Below, one piece after another: positions 7,733-15,314 of a stretch of DNA of 48,787 bases. The DNA lies in contig JAHHHV010000020.1 of NCBI GenBank assembly GCA_019359155.1, positions 1 to 48,787 of the forward strand, read 5' to 3'. The first letter of the stretch is position 1; each line of letters begins with the position of its first letter. This DNA comes from Pegethrix bostrychoides GSE-TBD4-15B (GTDB taxonomy: Bacteria; Cyanobacteriota; Cyanobacteriia; Elainellales; Elainellaceae). Made by a program: the position numbers and the translations under genes. The notes under the pieces are model-generated. The model was not told where the DNA came from, ran no database searches, and saw nothing but the letters and a program-made list of their open reading frames with translations.

Positions 7733-9411
7733 TAGTTATTCTCCTCTGTTCTAGTACGAGAAATCTGGCGGCTGAGCAGGATCACGGGAATAATCCCAAC
7801 TGCCACAATCGCCAAGGCGGGCGCGGCAGCTTCCCCCAAACGCTCATCGGAGGCCAGCCGATAAACTTCTACAGCCAGCGTGTCAAAGTTAAACGGACGC
7901 ATAATTAGCGTGGCGGGCAGCTCTTTCATCACGTCCACAAACACCAAAATCGCGGCTGTGAGTAAACCGCTGCTGATTAACGGCGCGTGAATTTTGAGCA
8001 GGGTGCGGGTGGAACTACAGCCCAGCGAACGAGCCGCCTCATCCAGATTTGGCTTAATCCGGCTGAGGCTCGATTCTACCGTATTGTGCGACACCGCCAA
8101 AAACCGAACGAGATAGGCAAAAACCAGCGCCGTAATCGTACCGCTGAGCAGGAGTCCGGTCGAAATGCCAAAGCTAGAGCGCATCCCGGCATCGAGCGCG
8201 TTGTCAATCGCGCCGAGCGGAAACAAAATCCCCACCGCAATCACCGCACCGGGCACGGCATAGCCAACCGAGGCCGTTCTGACTGCAAGCTGCATCGCCA
8301 AACTGGGGCGCAATCGCAGGCCGTAGGCCATCACAACGGCAATGCTCACCGCCACCCCAGCAGCGACCGTCGCCAAGATCAAGCTGTGGCGCGATAGCTC
8401 CCAAAACCGCTGGCTGAAGCTCTGCGTCACGTCAGCTGTCGCCATCATCAGCAAGCGCCCCGCCGGAATCAGAAAGCCGAGCACAATTGGCAGCAGGCAG
8501 CAGAGGCAGGCTAAACTCGCTCTCCAGCCGCGCAGCTCAAACGCCGCCGCCCGCTGATAGCGTCCGGTCTGGTAATATTGCGTTTGCCGCCGCGACCCGC
8601 GCTCCAGCCCCAGCAACAGCAGCACAAACAGCAGCAGCACCGCTGAAAGCTGCGAGGCCGCAATTCGCTCGCCCATGCCAAACCAAGTCCGGTAGATGCC
8701 GACGCTAAAGGTATTCACGGCAAAATACTGCACGGTGCCGAAGTCATTCAGCGTTTCCATGAGCACCAGCGCCAGTCCGGCCACGATTGCCGGTCGAGCC
8801 AACGGCAGCGCCACTCGCCCAAAGCTCTTCCAGGGATTGCAGCCCAGCGAGCGGCTAGCTTCCAGGGTACAGACCGACTGCTCTAGAAACGCCACACGCG
8901 CCAGCAGATAGATGTAGGGATAGAGCACCAGGCTAATCACGACAATCGCTCCACCCATCGAGCGAATCGCCGGAAACCAGTAGTCGTTGACGCTGCTCCA
9001 GCCAAAGATCAATCTCAGCCTCGTCTGGACTGGCCCGTAGAACTCCAATAGCTCGGTGTAGACATAGGCCAGAATATAGGCGGGCGCGGCCAACGGCAGC
9101 AGTAGTCCCCACTCAAACAGCGGCTGTCCTGGAAATCGGCAGGCCGTCACCAGCCAAGCTGTGCCCACGCCAATTACGGCGCTGCAAAGCCCAACTCCCA
9201 GCATCAGCCCCAGTGAGCTAGCCACATAGTCTGGCAGCACCGTGGTCAGCAAATGCTGCCAAACCGCTCCAGAATCGACAAAGACGCTGCTGAACACCAC
9301 CAAAATTGGGGCCAGGATGAGTAGAGCAATCGCCAGCACCAGCAGCGTCCAGCTATCGATAGCAACTTGGCGGGGGAACAAGCGAAAGCGTCGAGCGTTA
9401 AAACCAGTCAT
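7732..9411 (-). CDS. futB: Ferric iron ABC transporter permease FutB
   Basis: Inner-membrane permease of the Fut/Sfu type, 559 residues, with two fused binding-protein-dependent permease domains (about 12 membrane segments). Each half has its EAA loop that docks on the ATPase: residues 184-203 (EASRSLGCNPWKSFGRVALP) and 458-477 (EAARSLGCSSTRTLLKIHAP). It transports Fe(III) delivered by FutA using ATP hydrolysis by FutC. The ATG at 9411 has no clear Shine-Dalgarno sequence. The gene is divergent from futC, with a Fur-like site between them, and its stop overlaps the start of the pentapeptide lipoprotein gene. Confidence 0.95.
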   Translation of the reverse strand: MTGFNARRFRLFPRQVAIDSWTLLVLAIALLILAPILVVFSSVFVDSGAVWQHLLTTVLPDYVASSLGLMLGVGLCSAVIGVGTAWLVTACRFPGQPLFEWGLLLPLAAPAYILAYVYTELLEFYGPVQTRLRLIFGWSSVNDYWFPAIRSMGGAIVVISLVLYPYIYLLARVAFLEQSVCTLEASRSLGCNPWKSFGRVALPLARPAIVAGLALVLMETLNDFGTVQYFAVNTFSVGIYRTWFGMGERIAASQLSAVLLLFVLLLLGLERGSRRQTQYYQTGRYQRAAAFELRGWRASLACLCCLLPIVLGFLIPAGRLLMMATADVTQSFSQRFWELSRHSLILATVAAGVAVSIAVVMAYGLRLRPSLAMQLAVRTASVGYAVPGAVIAVGILFPLGAIDNALDAGMRSSFGISTGLLLSGTITALVFAYLVRFLAVSHNTVESSLSRIKPNLDEAARSLGCSSTRTLLKIHAPLISSGLLTAAILVFVDVMKELPATLIMRPFNFDTLAVEVYRLASDERLGEAAAPALAIVAVGIIPVILLSRQISRTRTEENN

Positions 9412-9458
9412 CGGAGCAGGGGGTGAATTGGCGTAGAATCATTCAATCTTATTCTTAA

Positions 9459-9473
9459 TGAGAACTATTTGCA
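9459..9473. promoter_or_regulatory. Fur-like site between futB and futC
   Basis: TGAGAAC-T-ATTTGCA matches the 7-1-7 Fur consensus at 10 of 14 arm positions and overlaps a further partial dyad, ttcttaatgagaa, to the left. Its position in the divergent promoter region, 48 bases from futB and 90 from futC, would allow co-regulation of both. Weaker than the site at futA. Confidence 0.5.
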
Positions 9474-9563
9474 GTGTGCTTTAGACTATATAAAAATAAA
9501 AGCTACAAAAAAAGCTACAACCTGTAAAAGCAACTCCCAGCCACCGCTTAACCACCCAATTCC

Positions 9564-10634
9564 ATGCCTTCCCCAATTCTTCAGCTCAACCAGGTCACCC
9601 GTCAGTTTTCGCGGCTAGCTCAGCCTGCGGTCTGTGCAGTCTCCTGTTCGTTGCAGTCAGGCGATTTGCTGGCACTGCTGGGGCCGTCCGGCTGCGGCAA
9701 GACTACGCTGCTGCGGCTGATTGCCGGATTTGAGCAGCCGCAAGATGGCAGCATCGAGATTGCCGAACGGCAAGTGGCGGGGGATGGTGTTTGGGTGCCG
9801 CCAGAGCAGCGGGGCGTGGGCATGGTATTCCAAGACTACGCGCTGTTTCCGCATCTCACCGTGCGCCAAAACGTGATGTTTGGTCTTAATGACCGCCTAG
9901 AGCGGGGCAAGCTAGAGCGGAGCAAGCTAGAGCGGAGCAAGCGGCTGAAAGAGGTGCTGGCGCTGGTGCGGCTAGAAGGACTCGAAGATCGCTTTCCACA
10001 TCAGCTTTCGGGCGGGCAGCAGCAGCGGGTGGCGCTGGCACGGGCGTTGGCTCCGAGTTCGGCGCTGATTTTGCTGGACGAGCCGCTGAGTAATCTCGAC
10101 TTACAGGTGCGGCTGCGGCTGCGCCAAGAGCTGCGCCAAATCTTGAAGGCGGCAGGCGCATCTGCCATTTTTGTAACGCATGACCAGGAAGAAGCGCTGT
10201 CGATTGCCGATCAGGTGGCAGTGATGTGTCAGGGTCGCCTGGAGCAAGTTGGCACCCCCGAACAGCTCTATCAGCGTCCGGCCTCGCGGTTTGTGGCTGA
10301 GTTTGTGACGCAGGCGAACCTGATTGCGGCAGAGCGCCGGGGCGAATTCTGGCAAACCGAACTTGGCGACATTCCTGTCACGCAGACTGAATCAGCCAAC
10401 TGCAATCAGGCCGACCTGCTGGTGCGTCAAGAAAATCTGATTCTGAGTACCGATGCCAGCAGCCCGATTGTGATTCGAGACCGCCAGTTCTTGGGGCGCG
10501 AATATTGCTACAGCCTCGAACTGCCCAGCGGTCAAAGCCTGCAAGCGCGCAGCCCCATCGGCACCCACTTAGCTGTGGGGACATTTGTACAGGTGGCAGT
10601 TGCCGCGCCCCAACTCCAGCTCTATCCGCGCTAG
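9564..10634 (+). CDS. futC: Ferric iron ABC transporter ATPase FutC
   Basis: Cytoplasmic ATPase that powers FutB. Motifs in order: Walker A GPSGCGKT (40-47), Q-loop Gln90, signature LSGGQ (148-152), Walker B LILLDE (168-173), D-loop SNLD (176-179) and H-loop His206. A C-terminal regulatory beta-domain (TOBE-like) follows from about 250. The length, 356 aa, is normal. Odd feature: residues 112-126 are three tandem LER[G/S]K pentapeptides encoded by a 15-bp triplication in the helical subdomain, which should be absent from most relatives. It is divergent from futB. The next gene converges 20 bases downstream. Confidence 0.95.
   Translation: MPSPILQLNQVTRQFSRLAQPAVCAVSCSLQSGDLLALLGPSGCGKTTLLRLIAGFEQPQDGSIEIAERQVAGDGVWVPPEQRGVGMVFQDYALFPHLTVRQNVMFGLNDRLERGKLERSKLERSKRLKEVLALVRLEGLEDRFPHQLSGGQQQRVALARALAPSSALILLDEPLSNLDLQVRLRLRQELRQILKAAGASAIFVTHDQEEALSIADQVAVMCQGRLEQVGTPEQLYQRPASRFVAEFVTQANLIAAERRGEFWQTELGDIPVTQTESANCNQADLLVRQENLILSTDASSPIVIRDRQFLGREYCYSLELPSGQSLQARSPIGTHLAVGTFVQVAVAAPQLQLYPR
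9897..9941. repeat. 15-bp in-frame triplication inside futC
   Basis: Three tandem units of ctagagcgg[g/a]gcaag encode LERGK-LERSK-LERSK. Frame is kept, adding highly charged helix between the Q-loop and the signature motif. Confidence 0.9.
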
Positions 10635-10654
10635 CCCCAGGCGCTCAGCCATCG

Positions 10655-11806
10655 CTAGACGGGCGGCAAGCTCTGCCACCAGATCAAGACCGTGCCCGTC
10701 TGATCAGCGGTCGGCACAAAATTGAGGTAGCCAATCCAGGCTTTCTGGCTGACTTCATAGAGGCTACCGCCGCCATAGCTGCCCAGCTCAGATAGCCCAA
10801 ACTGATTGTTTTGCAGAGTATTGCTGAAGCTGTTCACCAGTTGATCGGGGGCGACACCGGGCACCAGACGCATCTGGCTAATTTCAGGACGAGCCTGAGT
10901 TCCTGACACAAACAGGCTGGGATACGGCAGCTGAGCGGTATTGGCCGGACTGCCAACGGGCGTGAGCAGGGAGGCTAGCTTGGCTTCAACGGCATCAACC
11001 TGCTGCAAGTCGCTGAGCAGAATCGGTTCGGCAGAGAGCAGGTAAACCGTGGAGCCGACTCCAGCCGACAGGACGCTGAGATAGCGGGTCGCGCCATCTT
11101 GAGCGATCAGTCGATAGATCTTCTGCCCCGTGTCCTCCAAATCGCTCTGCTCATCCACCTGATAGCCCTGAGCCGTCATTTGCTCAACCAGCGTCTGGGC
11201 CGCATTCCGAAACGGAGTGCCGTCATCAATTTGCCGACAGCTGCTTGAGCCAAAACAGCCCGCCGTCGCCCCGGCCAAGTCCGGAAAATCTGCGAACGGC
11301 ACGTCGAGATTGGCGGCAGGCAAGGTGGCGGCAGGCGGCGCAGAAGCGGGCGGCGCAGGAGCAGGCGGCGCGGGCGCAGGACGGACGGAGGCCGGAGGCG
11401 CTGTCTGGGTTTGCTGAGGGAGCTTGGGCGGCGCTGCCTGAAGCGCGGCAGGTCGAGGGGAAGGCAGTTTTTGGGGAGCTTGGGGCGTTGCTTGGGGCGT
11501 TACTTGGGGCGTTGCTTGGGGGCTAGGGCTGGGCAGTTGGGTAAGACGGGTTTCAATGTCGGTATCAGCTGGATCGGGCGAGGCAGTCTCAGGTTCGTAC
11601 TTGAACTGAGGCAGGGGCAAAAACAGCACCAGCATATGCAGTCCAACCGCTAAGAGCAGCGCTGGGTGAAGCAGCCATCGCAAGGGGAATTTGCGCGGCT
11701 TATGCGTTTGACTCAACGGTTCGTTTAGCACAGGGTTGAAATAGCCTATTGCATTTTTCTTGCAGGAGTGGCCTTCTGAGAGTAGCTTATTCTCGCATGA
11801 TTGCAA
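10655..11806 (-). CDS. TonB-like single-pass, proline-rich protein
   Basis: Layout resembles TonB: one N-terminal membrane anchor (about residues 44-66, WLLHPALLLAVGLHMLVLFL), a long Pro/Ala/Gln-rich periplasmic linker (about 85-165, built from short TPQ- and APP-type repeats), and a folded C-terminal domain of roughly 200 residues with two cysteines (CFGSSSC). I do not recognise the C-terminal domain as a canonical TonB domain, so TonB-like is a description of architecture only. Its place beside the iron genes would suit energy transduction to outer-membrane receptors. The start is uncertain: TTG at 11806 opens the frame, but a GTG 25 codons later is equally possible. Neither has a clear ribosome-binding site. 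Confidence 0.75.
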   Translation of the reverse strand: MQSCENKLLSEGHSCKKNAIGYFNPVLNEPLSQTHKPRKFPLRWLLHPALLLAVGLHMLVLFLPLPQFKYEPETASPDPADTDIETRLTQLPSPSPQATPQVTPQATPQAPQKLPSPRPAALQAAPPKLPQQTQTAPPASVRPAPAPPAPAPPASAPPAATLPAANLDVPFADFPDLAGATAGCFGSSSCRQIDDGTPFRNAAQTLVEQMTAQGYQVDEQSDLEDTGQKIYRLIAQDGATRYLSVLSAGVGSTVYLLSAEPILLSDLQQVDAVEAKLASLLTPVGSPANTAQLPYPSLFVSGTQARPEISQMRLVPGVAPDQLVNSFSNTLQNNQFGLSELGSYGGGSLYEVSQKAWIGYLNFVPTADQTGTVLIWWQSLPPV

Positions 11807-11922
11807 ACCCCAGAAATTGCCGCAGCTTCAGTCCCAGCCACTGCCACTCCGCTAGCTTGCAGCAAATGCACGGCAAAAAAAGAGGCGCCAGCCCAGCGCA
11901 GATGAGCTAAGCGCATCAAGAA

Positions 11923-11948
11923 TCAAGCCGACCAGTCAAGCCGACCAG
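11923..11948. repeat. 13-bp tandem duplication abutting a stop codon
   Basis: Two perfect copies of tcaagccgaccag lie immediately downstream (minus strand) of the aspartoacylase stop codon. Confidence 0.85.
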
Positions 11949-12836
11949 CTAACCCAACAGGCTAACCTGCTGCCTGCGCGTCAGGCAAAGAGCAATGCCT
12001 TTTTCGTAGTAGGCGGCTTCGTTAATGAACACGGGATAGAGGGTTTCGCCTGCATAGGGAATTGTGATGCCGTCAAAGGTGAGAAACAGCGGATCTCCAG
12101 CCTGTAGCGGCTGGTAGTCGCGGGACTGGAGCGCTGGGTGAATCATGGCCGCTAGCTCTCCCTGCTCAGTTTTGGGGTAGTCGAGGATTGCGGTGCATTC
12201 GTAGAGTGTCAGGCTGTCCGGCACAGGCAGCGTTTGACGGCAATTCTGGGCTTCGAGATAGTCGAGGATGCTGTAAACTAACGCCTGCGTCTGTTCAAAT
12301 AGAGCAGCATCCAGCACGCCCTGGGCAATTGGCCCCACTTCGACGGCACAGCCCAACTCACTCATAGAGCGCAGAAATGCCTTTTGGCTATCCATCCAGG
12401 AGTAGATCTGGACGGCTGGGTGAATCGCACTCAGATAGGCTGCTAGATGGAGGTTGAACGGATGGCGATTCGTCAGGATGATGGTCAGCCCCATGTTTGA
12501 GGTGGTGCTGTGTAAATCAACAATAAAATCGGCCTTCTGAGCGCCGCTGCCGAGCTGCTGATAGATTGCTTTAGCCTGACTGTCTTCGTAGCTCACAGCC
12601 TCAGCATCTTGCAAATTATCGAGCGAAAAGCAGCGGTTTAGATCGCGCTCGACGTAGCGCTGACCAGCAGCAAAGGCCAGCGGATTGGCGAGCAGCACCG
12701 TTGTCTCGAAGCTGGAGCGCTGTACGAGCTGCGGCGCTGCGGCAAACTTCTTGACTAGGTAGGCTCCGATGAGTTCGTTGCCATGCGTCCCACCCACAAC
12801 TGCCGCTCGCCGGATCTGTAGCTCAGGATTTTGCAC
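11949..12836 (-). CDS. Aspartoacylase / acyl-amino acid deacylase
   Basis: Zinc carboxypeptidase-like amidohydrolase of the AspA/AstE family, which cleaves N-acetyl-aspartate or related N-acyl amino acids. Zinc ligands His18 and Glu21 (GGTHGNE) and His109 (VDLHSTTSN) are present, as are the substrate-binding ERDLNRCF motif (63-70) and the catalytic Glu166 (CAVEVGP). The length, 295 aa, is full. Translation starts at a GTG; no other start fits the conserved N-terminus (IRRAAVVGGTHGNE). The physiological substrate in cyanobacteria is not known from sequence. A 13-bp tandem repeat directly follows the stop. Confidence 0.92.
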   Translation of the reverse strand: MQNPELQIRRAAVVGGTHGNELIGAYLVKKFAAAPQLVQRSSFETTVLLANPLAFAAGQRYVERDLNRCFSLDNLQDAEAVSYEDSQAKAIYQQLGSGAQKADFIVDLHSTTSNMGLTIILTNRHPFNLHLAAYLSAIHPAVQIYSWMDSQKAFLRSMSELGCAVEVGPIAQGVLDAALFEQTQALVYSILDYLEAQNCRQTLPVPDSLTLYECTAILDYPKTEQGELAAMIHPALQSRDYQPLQAGDPLFLTFDGITIPYAGETLYPVFINEAAYYEKGIALCLTRRQQVSLLG

Positions 12837-12896
12837 TTTAATTTTCCGGGCTTTTATGTTCTAGGCTTAAGTTTTTAAGCACATCTGCTGCATGAC

Positions 12897-13403
12897 TCAA
12901 AGTTCAGCGTTGCGCTCCAGCTCTAAAATAGTTTGGAGCTTGGTCTGGGACTGCTGAGCGTTGGTTTTCACCTCGTTGAAAGAGGCTTTGGTTTCGGCAT
13001 AGCTAATCAACAGCCGCGACTTTTTCTTCAGGTCGCCGACCTGTTCTTCACTTAGATCGACAGCCGGGTCAAAAATGGCCTCTAGATCCTTGAGCACAGA
13101 TTTTGCCTCCTGCCGATCTTGCTCTAGCTTGACGCGCATTACACCAAAGCTGACAATGGCCTGCACCAGCGTCTTCACCTCTTCGACGGTGTTGTTTGGC
13201 TCATGGGTCAAGGCTGGCACCTGCTCGGTGACGACAATCAGATCGTCATGTCCCGCCCCGTCGGCTAGCTTGGTTCGCAAGTCCTCGTCTTCGTTGACCT
13301 TATCAATCAGCTGGTCGAGCGCCTGCTGACGCTGCTTGCGGGAGTCACGACCTGGCACCTCTAGAATAATTTCGGGAGCCTGTTTTAATGCGTAAGAAAC
13401 CAT
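12897..13403 (-). CDS. Conserved hypothetical, coiled-coil protein
   Basis: I do not recognise a named family. The 168-residue protein is soluble, with no signal peptide or membrane segment. It has a basic N-terminal helix (RDSRKQRQQALDQLIDKV), a central segment with a hydrophobic core (TVEEVKTLVQAIVSFGVMRV) and a long amphipathic C-terminal half likely to form coiled coil (residues about 90-165). The ATG lies 10 bases after agagg. The upstream 90 bases contain degenerate AACTGTAATT-type repeats that could be regulatory. It is probably transcribed before aspartoacylase, 60 bases apart. Confidence 0.65.
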   Translation of the reverse strand: MVSYALKQAPEIILEVPGRDSRKQRQQALDQLIDKVNEDEDLRTKLADGAGHDDLIVVTEQVPALTHEPNNTVEEVKTLVQAIVSFGVMRVKLEQDRQEAKSVLKDLEAIFDPAVDLSEEQVGDLKKKSRLLISYAETKASFNEVKTNAQQSQTKLQTILELERNAEL

Positions 13404-13420
13404 AAAAATTCTGCCTCTGA

Positions 13421-13490
13421 GCTAGAGCTAGACTGGGATTTAGCTAGACTGTAATTTAGACTGCGATGAAACTGTAATTAAACTGTGATC
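13421..13490. repeat. Degenerate direct repeats in the upstream region of the coiled-coil gene
   Basis: Four to five imperfect copies of an (a)gactgtaattt-like unit spaced 11-16 bases apart (e.g. tagactgggattt, tagactgtaattt, aaactgtaatta, aaactgtgatcc). They may be decayed tandem duplications or binding-site repeats. Confidence 0.6.
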
Positions 13491-13558
13491 CAGTGAGATT
13501 GCAACCAAGGCATAAATTATACGCTTTATCTCAGCGTCCCGGCTCAAATGCTTGAATC

Positions 13559-13945
13559 TCAGGTAAGCGGCACAGGCAACACAGCAACTAGACCCGACCT
13601 GAGCGCGGCAGGGCGCTGCTTATACGGAACGTTGCCTGTCTCTTGAGACATATACTGCTGGCTAAACTGCTGCAATTCTGGCACGGATTGCGATCTCAGC
13701 TCACTGAAGATAAACGTTAGCTTCTGGGCAGCGGCAAAAGCGACCACGCAAGAGCGACTGCAAACCCCCATGCAGCGAACGGGCTGGATCTGAATCTGCG
13801 GCTCAGCTGCAAGGCTCTCACTAAGCTGATTGAACAGATGCTGACCGTCGCTCAGATCAGCACTAGCAGAACCATTACTGGATATATTTCCAGAGCCAGC
13901 AGGCAGACGGCAAAGTGTACAGACAAACAGTGTATGTTGCATCAT
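13559..13945 (-). CDS. DUF1636 (COG5469-like) putative metal-binding protein under B12 control
   Basis: A small 128-residue protein with a thioredoxin-like ferredoxin layout: an N-terminal FVCTLCR pair of cysteines and a second pair in RCMGVCSRSC (three cysteines), then LTFIFSELRSQSVPELQQF and a C-terminal YKQRPAALRSGLVAVLPVP block, all characteristic of DUF1636. The family is repeatedly linked to cobalamin genes. Here the leader contains a cobalamin riboswitch on the same strand, which supports a role in cobalt or B12 handling (inference). Two consecutive ATGs start the frame; no strong ribosome-binding site is visible. Confidence 0.85.
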   Translation of the reverse strand: MMQHTLFVCTLCRLPAGSGNISSNGSASADLSDGQHLFNQLSESLAAEPQIQIQPVRCMGVCSRSCVVAFAAAQKLTFIFSELRSQSVPELQQFSQQYMSQETGNVPYKQRPAALRSGLVAVLPVPLT

Positions 13946-14000
13946 GGTTACGAGAATTTAATTATTTTAAGCTCAACTTGTCAACGCACGAGACATCGAA

Positions 14001-14132
14001 TCAAGTCTCACGAAGTCTCATCAAGCGGTAGTAGCTGAGCCTGCTGTGAAACGAGCAGAAGCACTTCAGCTCCAACCAGTTGAAACTAGCCAAAATCGAC
14101 CAAAACCAGCCCAAAAATCCAGGCATTTTCAT
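14001..14132 (-). CDS. Possible 43-codon leader peptide between riboswitch and DUF1636 gene
   Basis: Directly after the conserved hairpin whose loop holds gaggt, an ATG opens a 43-codon frame rich in Trp and Phe (MKMPGFLGWFWSILASFNWL). It ends 55 bases before the DUF1636 start. Spacing of gaggt to the first ATG is four bases, and ten to the in-frame second ATG. It could be a translated leader read out by the riboswitch, or chance. The equivalent region of the second riboswitch does not encode a similar peptide, which lowers my confidence. Confidence 0.2.
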   Translation of the reverse strand: MKMPGFLGWFWSILASFNWLELKCFCSFHSRLSYYRLMRLRET

Positions 14133-14147
14133 CCGTACCTCGCAGAT
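14131..14147 (-). promoter_or_regulatory. Conserved hairpin with GAGGT loop downstream of cobalamin riboswitch 1
   Basis: On the minus strand, atctg-cgaggta-cggat forms a 5-bp stem with one G-U pair. The same element with a G-C to A-U type change (atctg-cgaggta-cagat) follows the second cobalamin riboswitch at 30019-30035. The variable base keeps pairing, so the structure is probably selected. It may present or sequester a Shine-Dalgarno sequence, or be the riboswitch's downstream hairpin. Confidence 0.55.
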
Positions 14148-14164
14148 GTGCAACAGCTAAAACA

Positions 14165-14310
14165 GCGCTAAGCGCAATCGGCGGGCATTCTGACTCAGAG
14201 TGATTGGCCAAAGCCTCATACTCAACACAGCTGCGGGACAGCGCCGGACTCACACCGGACTTTCCCCTTTACATCTGATGGCTGATTCCACCAGAACCGA
14301 CTAGCGCTAC
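14165..14310 (-). promoter_or_regulatory. Cobalamin riboswitch upstream of the DUF1636 gene
   Basis: Minus-strand leader RNA containing, in order, tctggtggaatcag, the ggggaaagtccggtgtgag core, tccggcgctgtcccgcagct and the B12 box agtcagaatgcccgcc (14195-14180). Terminal pairing can form between agtcgg near 14300 and ccgatt near 14175. The order and spacing match class I cobalamin riboswitches. The aptamer is about 220 bases upstream of the DUF1636 start, so adenosylcobalamin probably represses that gene. Confidence 0.92.
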
Positions 14311-14362
14311 GATAGCACAATTGAGTTTTACTCTAAGTTAATCCACTAGATGAGGCGACCTG

Positions 14363-15283
14363 ATGTTTTTACCGCCTGGATTTCACGAACGCTCTATCAC
14401 AACTTCGTTGGGCAAGATGGTTTACTACACTGCTCAGGGCGAGCCTTGGGAGAGTCCAGCAGCAGCTTCGCAGGAAACGCTGGTGTTTCTGCACGGGTTT
14501 GGGGGCGGATCTTCGGCCTATGAATGGTCAAAAGTCTATCCAGCACTCGCCGCTGAGTATCAGATTCTGGCACCGGACTTAATTGGCTGGGGCCGCTCTG
14601 AGCATCCGGCGCGCAGCTATCAGGCTGAGGACTATATCGGCATCATCACAGAATTTATGGAGCAAACCTGTAGCAAAGCTACGACGGTGATTGCTTCGGC
14701 GCTGACGGCAGCCTTCACGATTCGAGCCGCCATCAACCGACCGGAGCTATTTAAGTCGCTGATTCTGACGACCGCCGCCGGACTAGCCGAGTTTGGCCAA
14801 GACTACCGACGCAGCGGCTTTGCTCAATTTGCCCAGTCTGTGAACGTACCGTTTCTAAATCAGCTGCTGTACGGTGCGGGAGTTGCCAACAGCCTGGGCG
14901 TACGGGGCTTTTTGGAGCAGCGCCAGTTTGCCCAAGCAGATCGGGTCTACCCTGAGATTGTCGAGGCGTATGTTCAGTCGGCTCAGCAGAAAAACGCTGA
15001 ATATGCGGCGCTGTCTTTTGTGCGCGGCGATCTATGTTTTGATCTATCGCAATATATTACGCAGCTCACGGTTCCAACTGCCCTGATTTGGGGCAAAGGA
15101 TCTGAGTTTACCAGTCCAGAAATCGGGCGGCGGCTGATGGAGATGAACCCGCAGGCAATTCGCTGCTTTTATCAGCTAGACGAGTTTGGATTTACGCCAC
15201 AGCTAGAAATGCCTGCGGTAACGCTGGGGCTAATTCGCAAGTTTTTGCCAATGCTCGAAAAGCAGGTTGTAGTTAATCCGTAG
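14363..15283 (+). CDS. Alpha/beta-hydrolase fold protein with degraded catalytic triad
   Basis: The fold is clear: oxyanion-loop motif FLHGFGGGSSAYEW (42-55), PDLIGWGRSEHP (71-82) and the strand WGKGSEFTSP near residue 245. The nucleophile elbow, normally G-x-S-x-G, reads IASAL with Ser112 kept but both glycines lost. The acid position in the WGKGSEF loop lacks the usual Asp, and the G-H-x-P histidine motif is replaced by GFTPQ. Activity is therefore doubtful. Related proteins with the same altered elbow are, to my knowledge, common in cyanobacteria, so this may be a conserved non-hydrolytic role. The ATG is preceded by gaggcgacctg. Divergent from the riboswitch transcript. Confidence 0.85.
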   Translation: MFLPPGFHERSITTSLGKMVYYTAQGEPWESPAAASQETLVFLHGFGGGSSAYEWSKVYPALAAEYQILAPDLIGWGRSEHPARSYQAEDYIGIITEFMEQTCSKATTVIASALTAAFTIRAAINRPELFKSLILTTAAGLAEFGQDYRRSGFAQFAQSVNVPFLNQLLYGAGVANSLGVRGFLEQRQFAQADRVYPEIVEAYVQSAQQKNAEYAALSFVRGDLCFDLSQYITQLTVPTALIWGKGSEFTSPEIGRRLMEMNPQAIRCFYQLDEFGFTPQLEMPAVTLGLIRKFLPMLEKQVVVNP

Positions 15284-15314
15284 AACTTGGCTAAACTTGG
15301 CTCTGAACTTGGCT
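15284..15314. repeat. Three copies of aacttggct after a stop codon
   Basis: aacttggct occurs at 15284, 15294 and 15306, directly after the hydrolase stop and running up to the stop of the converging GH13 gene. Confidence 0.8.

Noticed and set aside
11217-11653. Overlapping plus-strand frames antisense to the TonB-like linker
   Set aside because: Gly/Arg/Ala-rich shadows of the Pro/Ala repeat linker.
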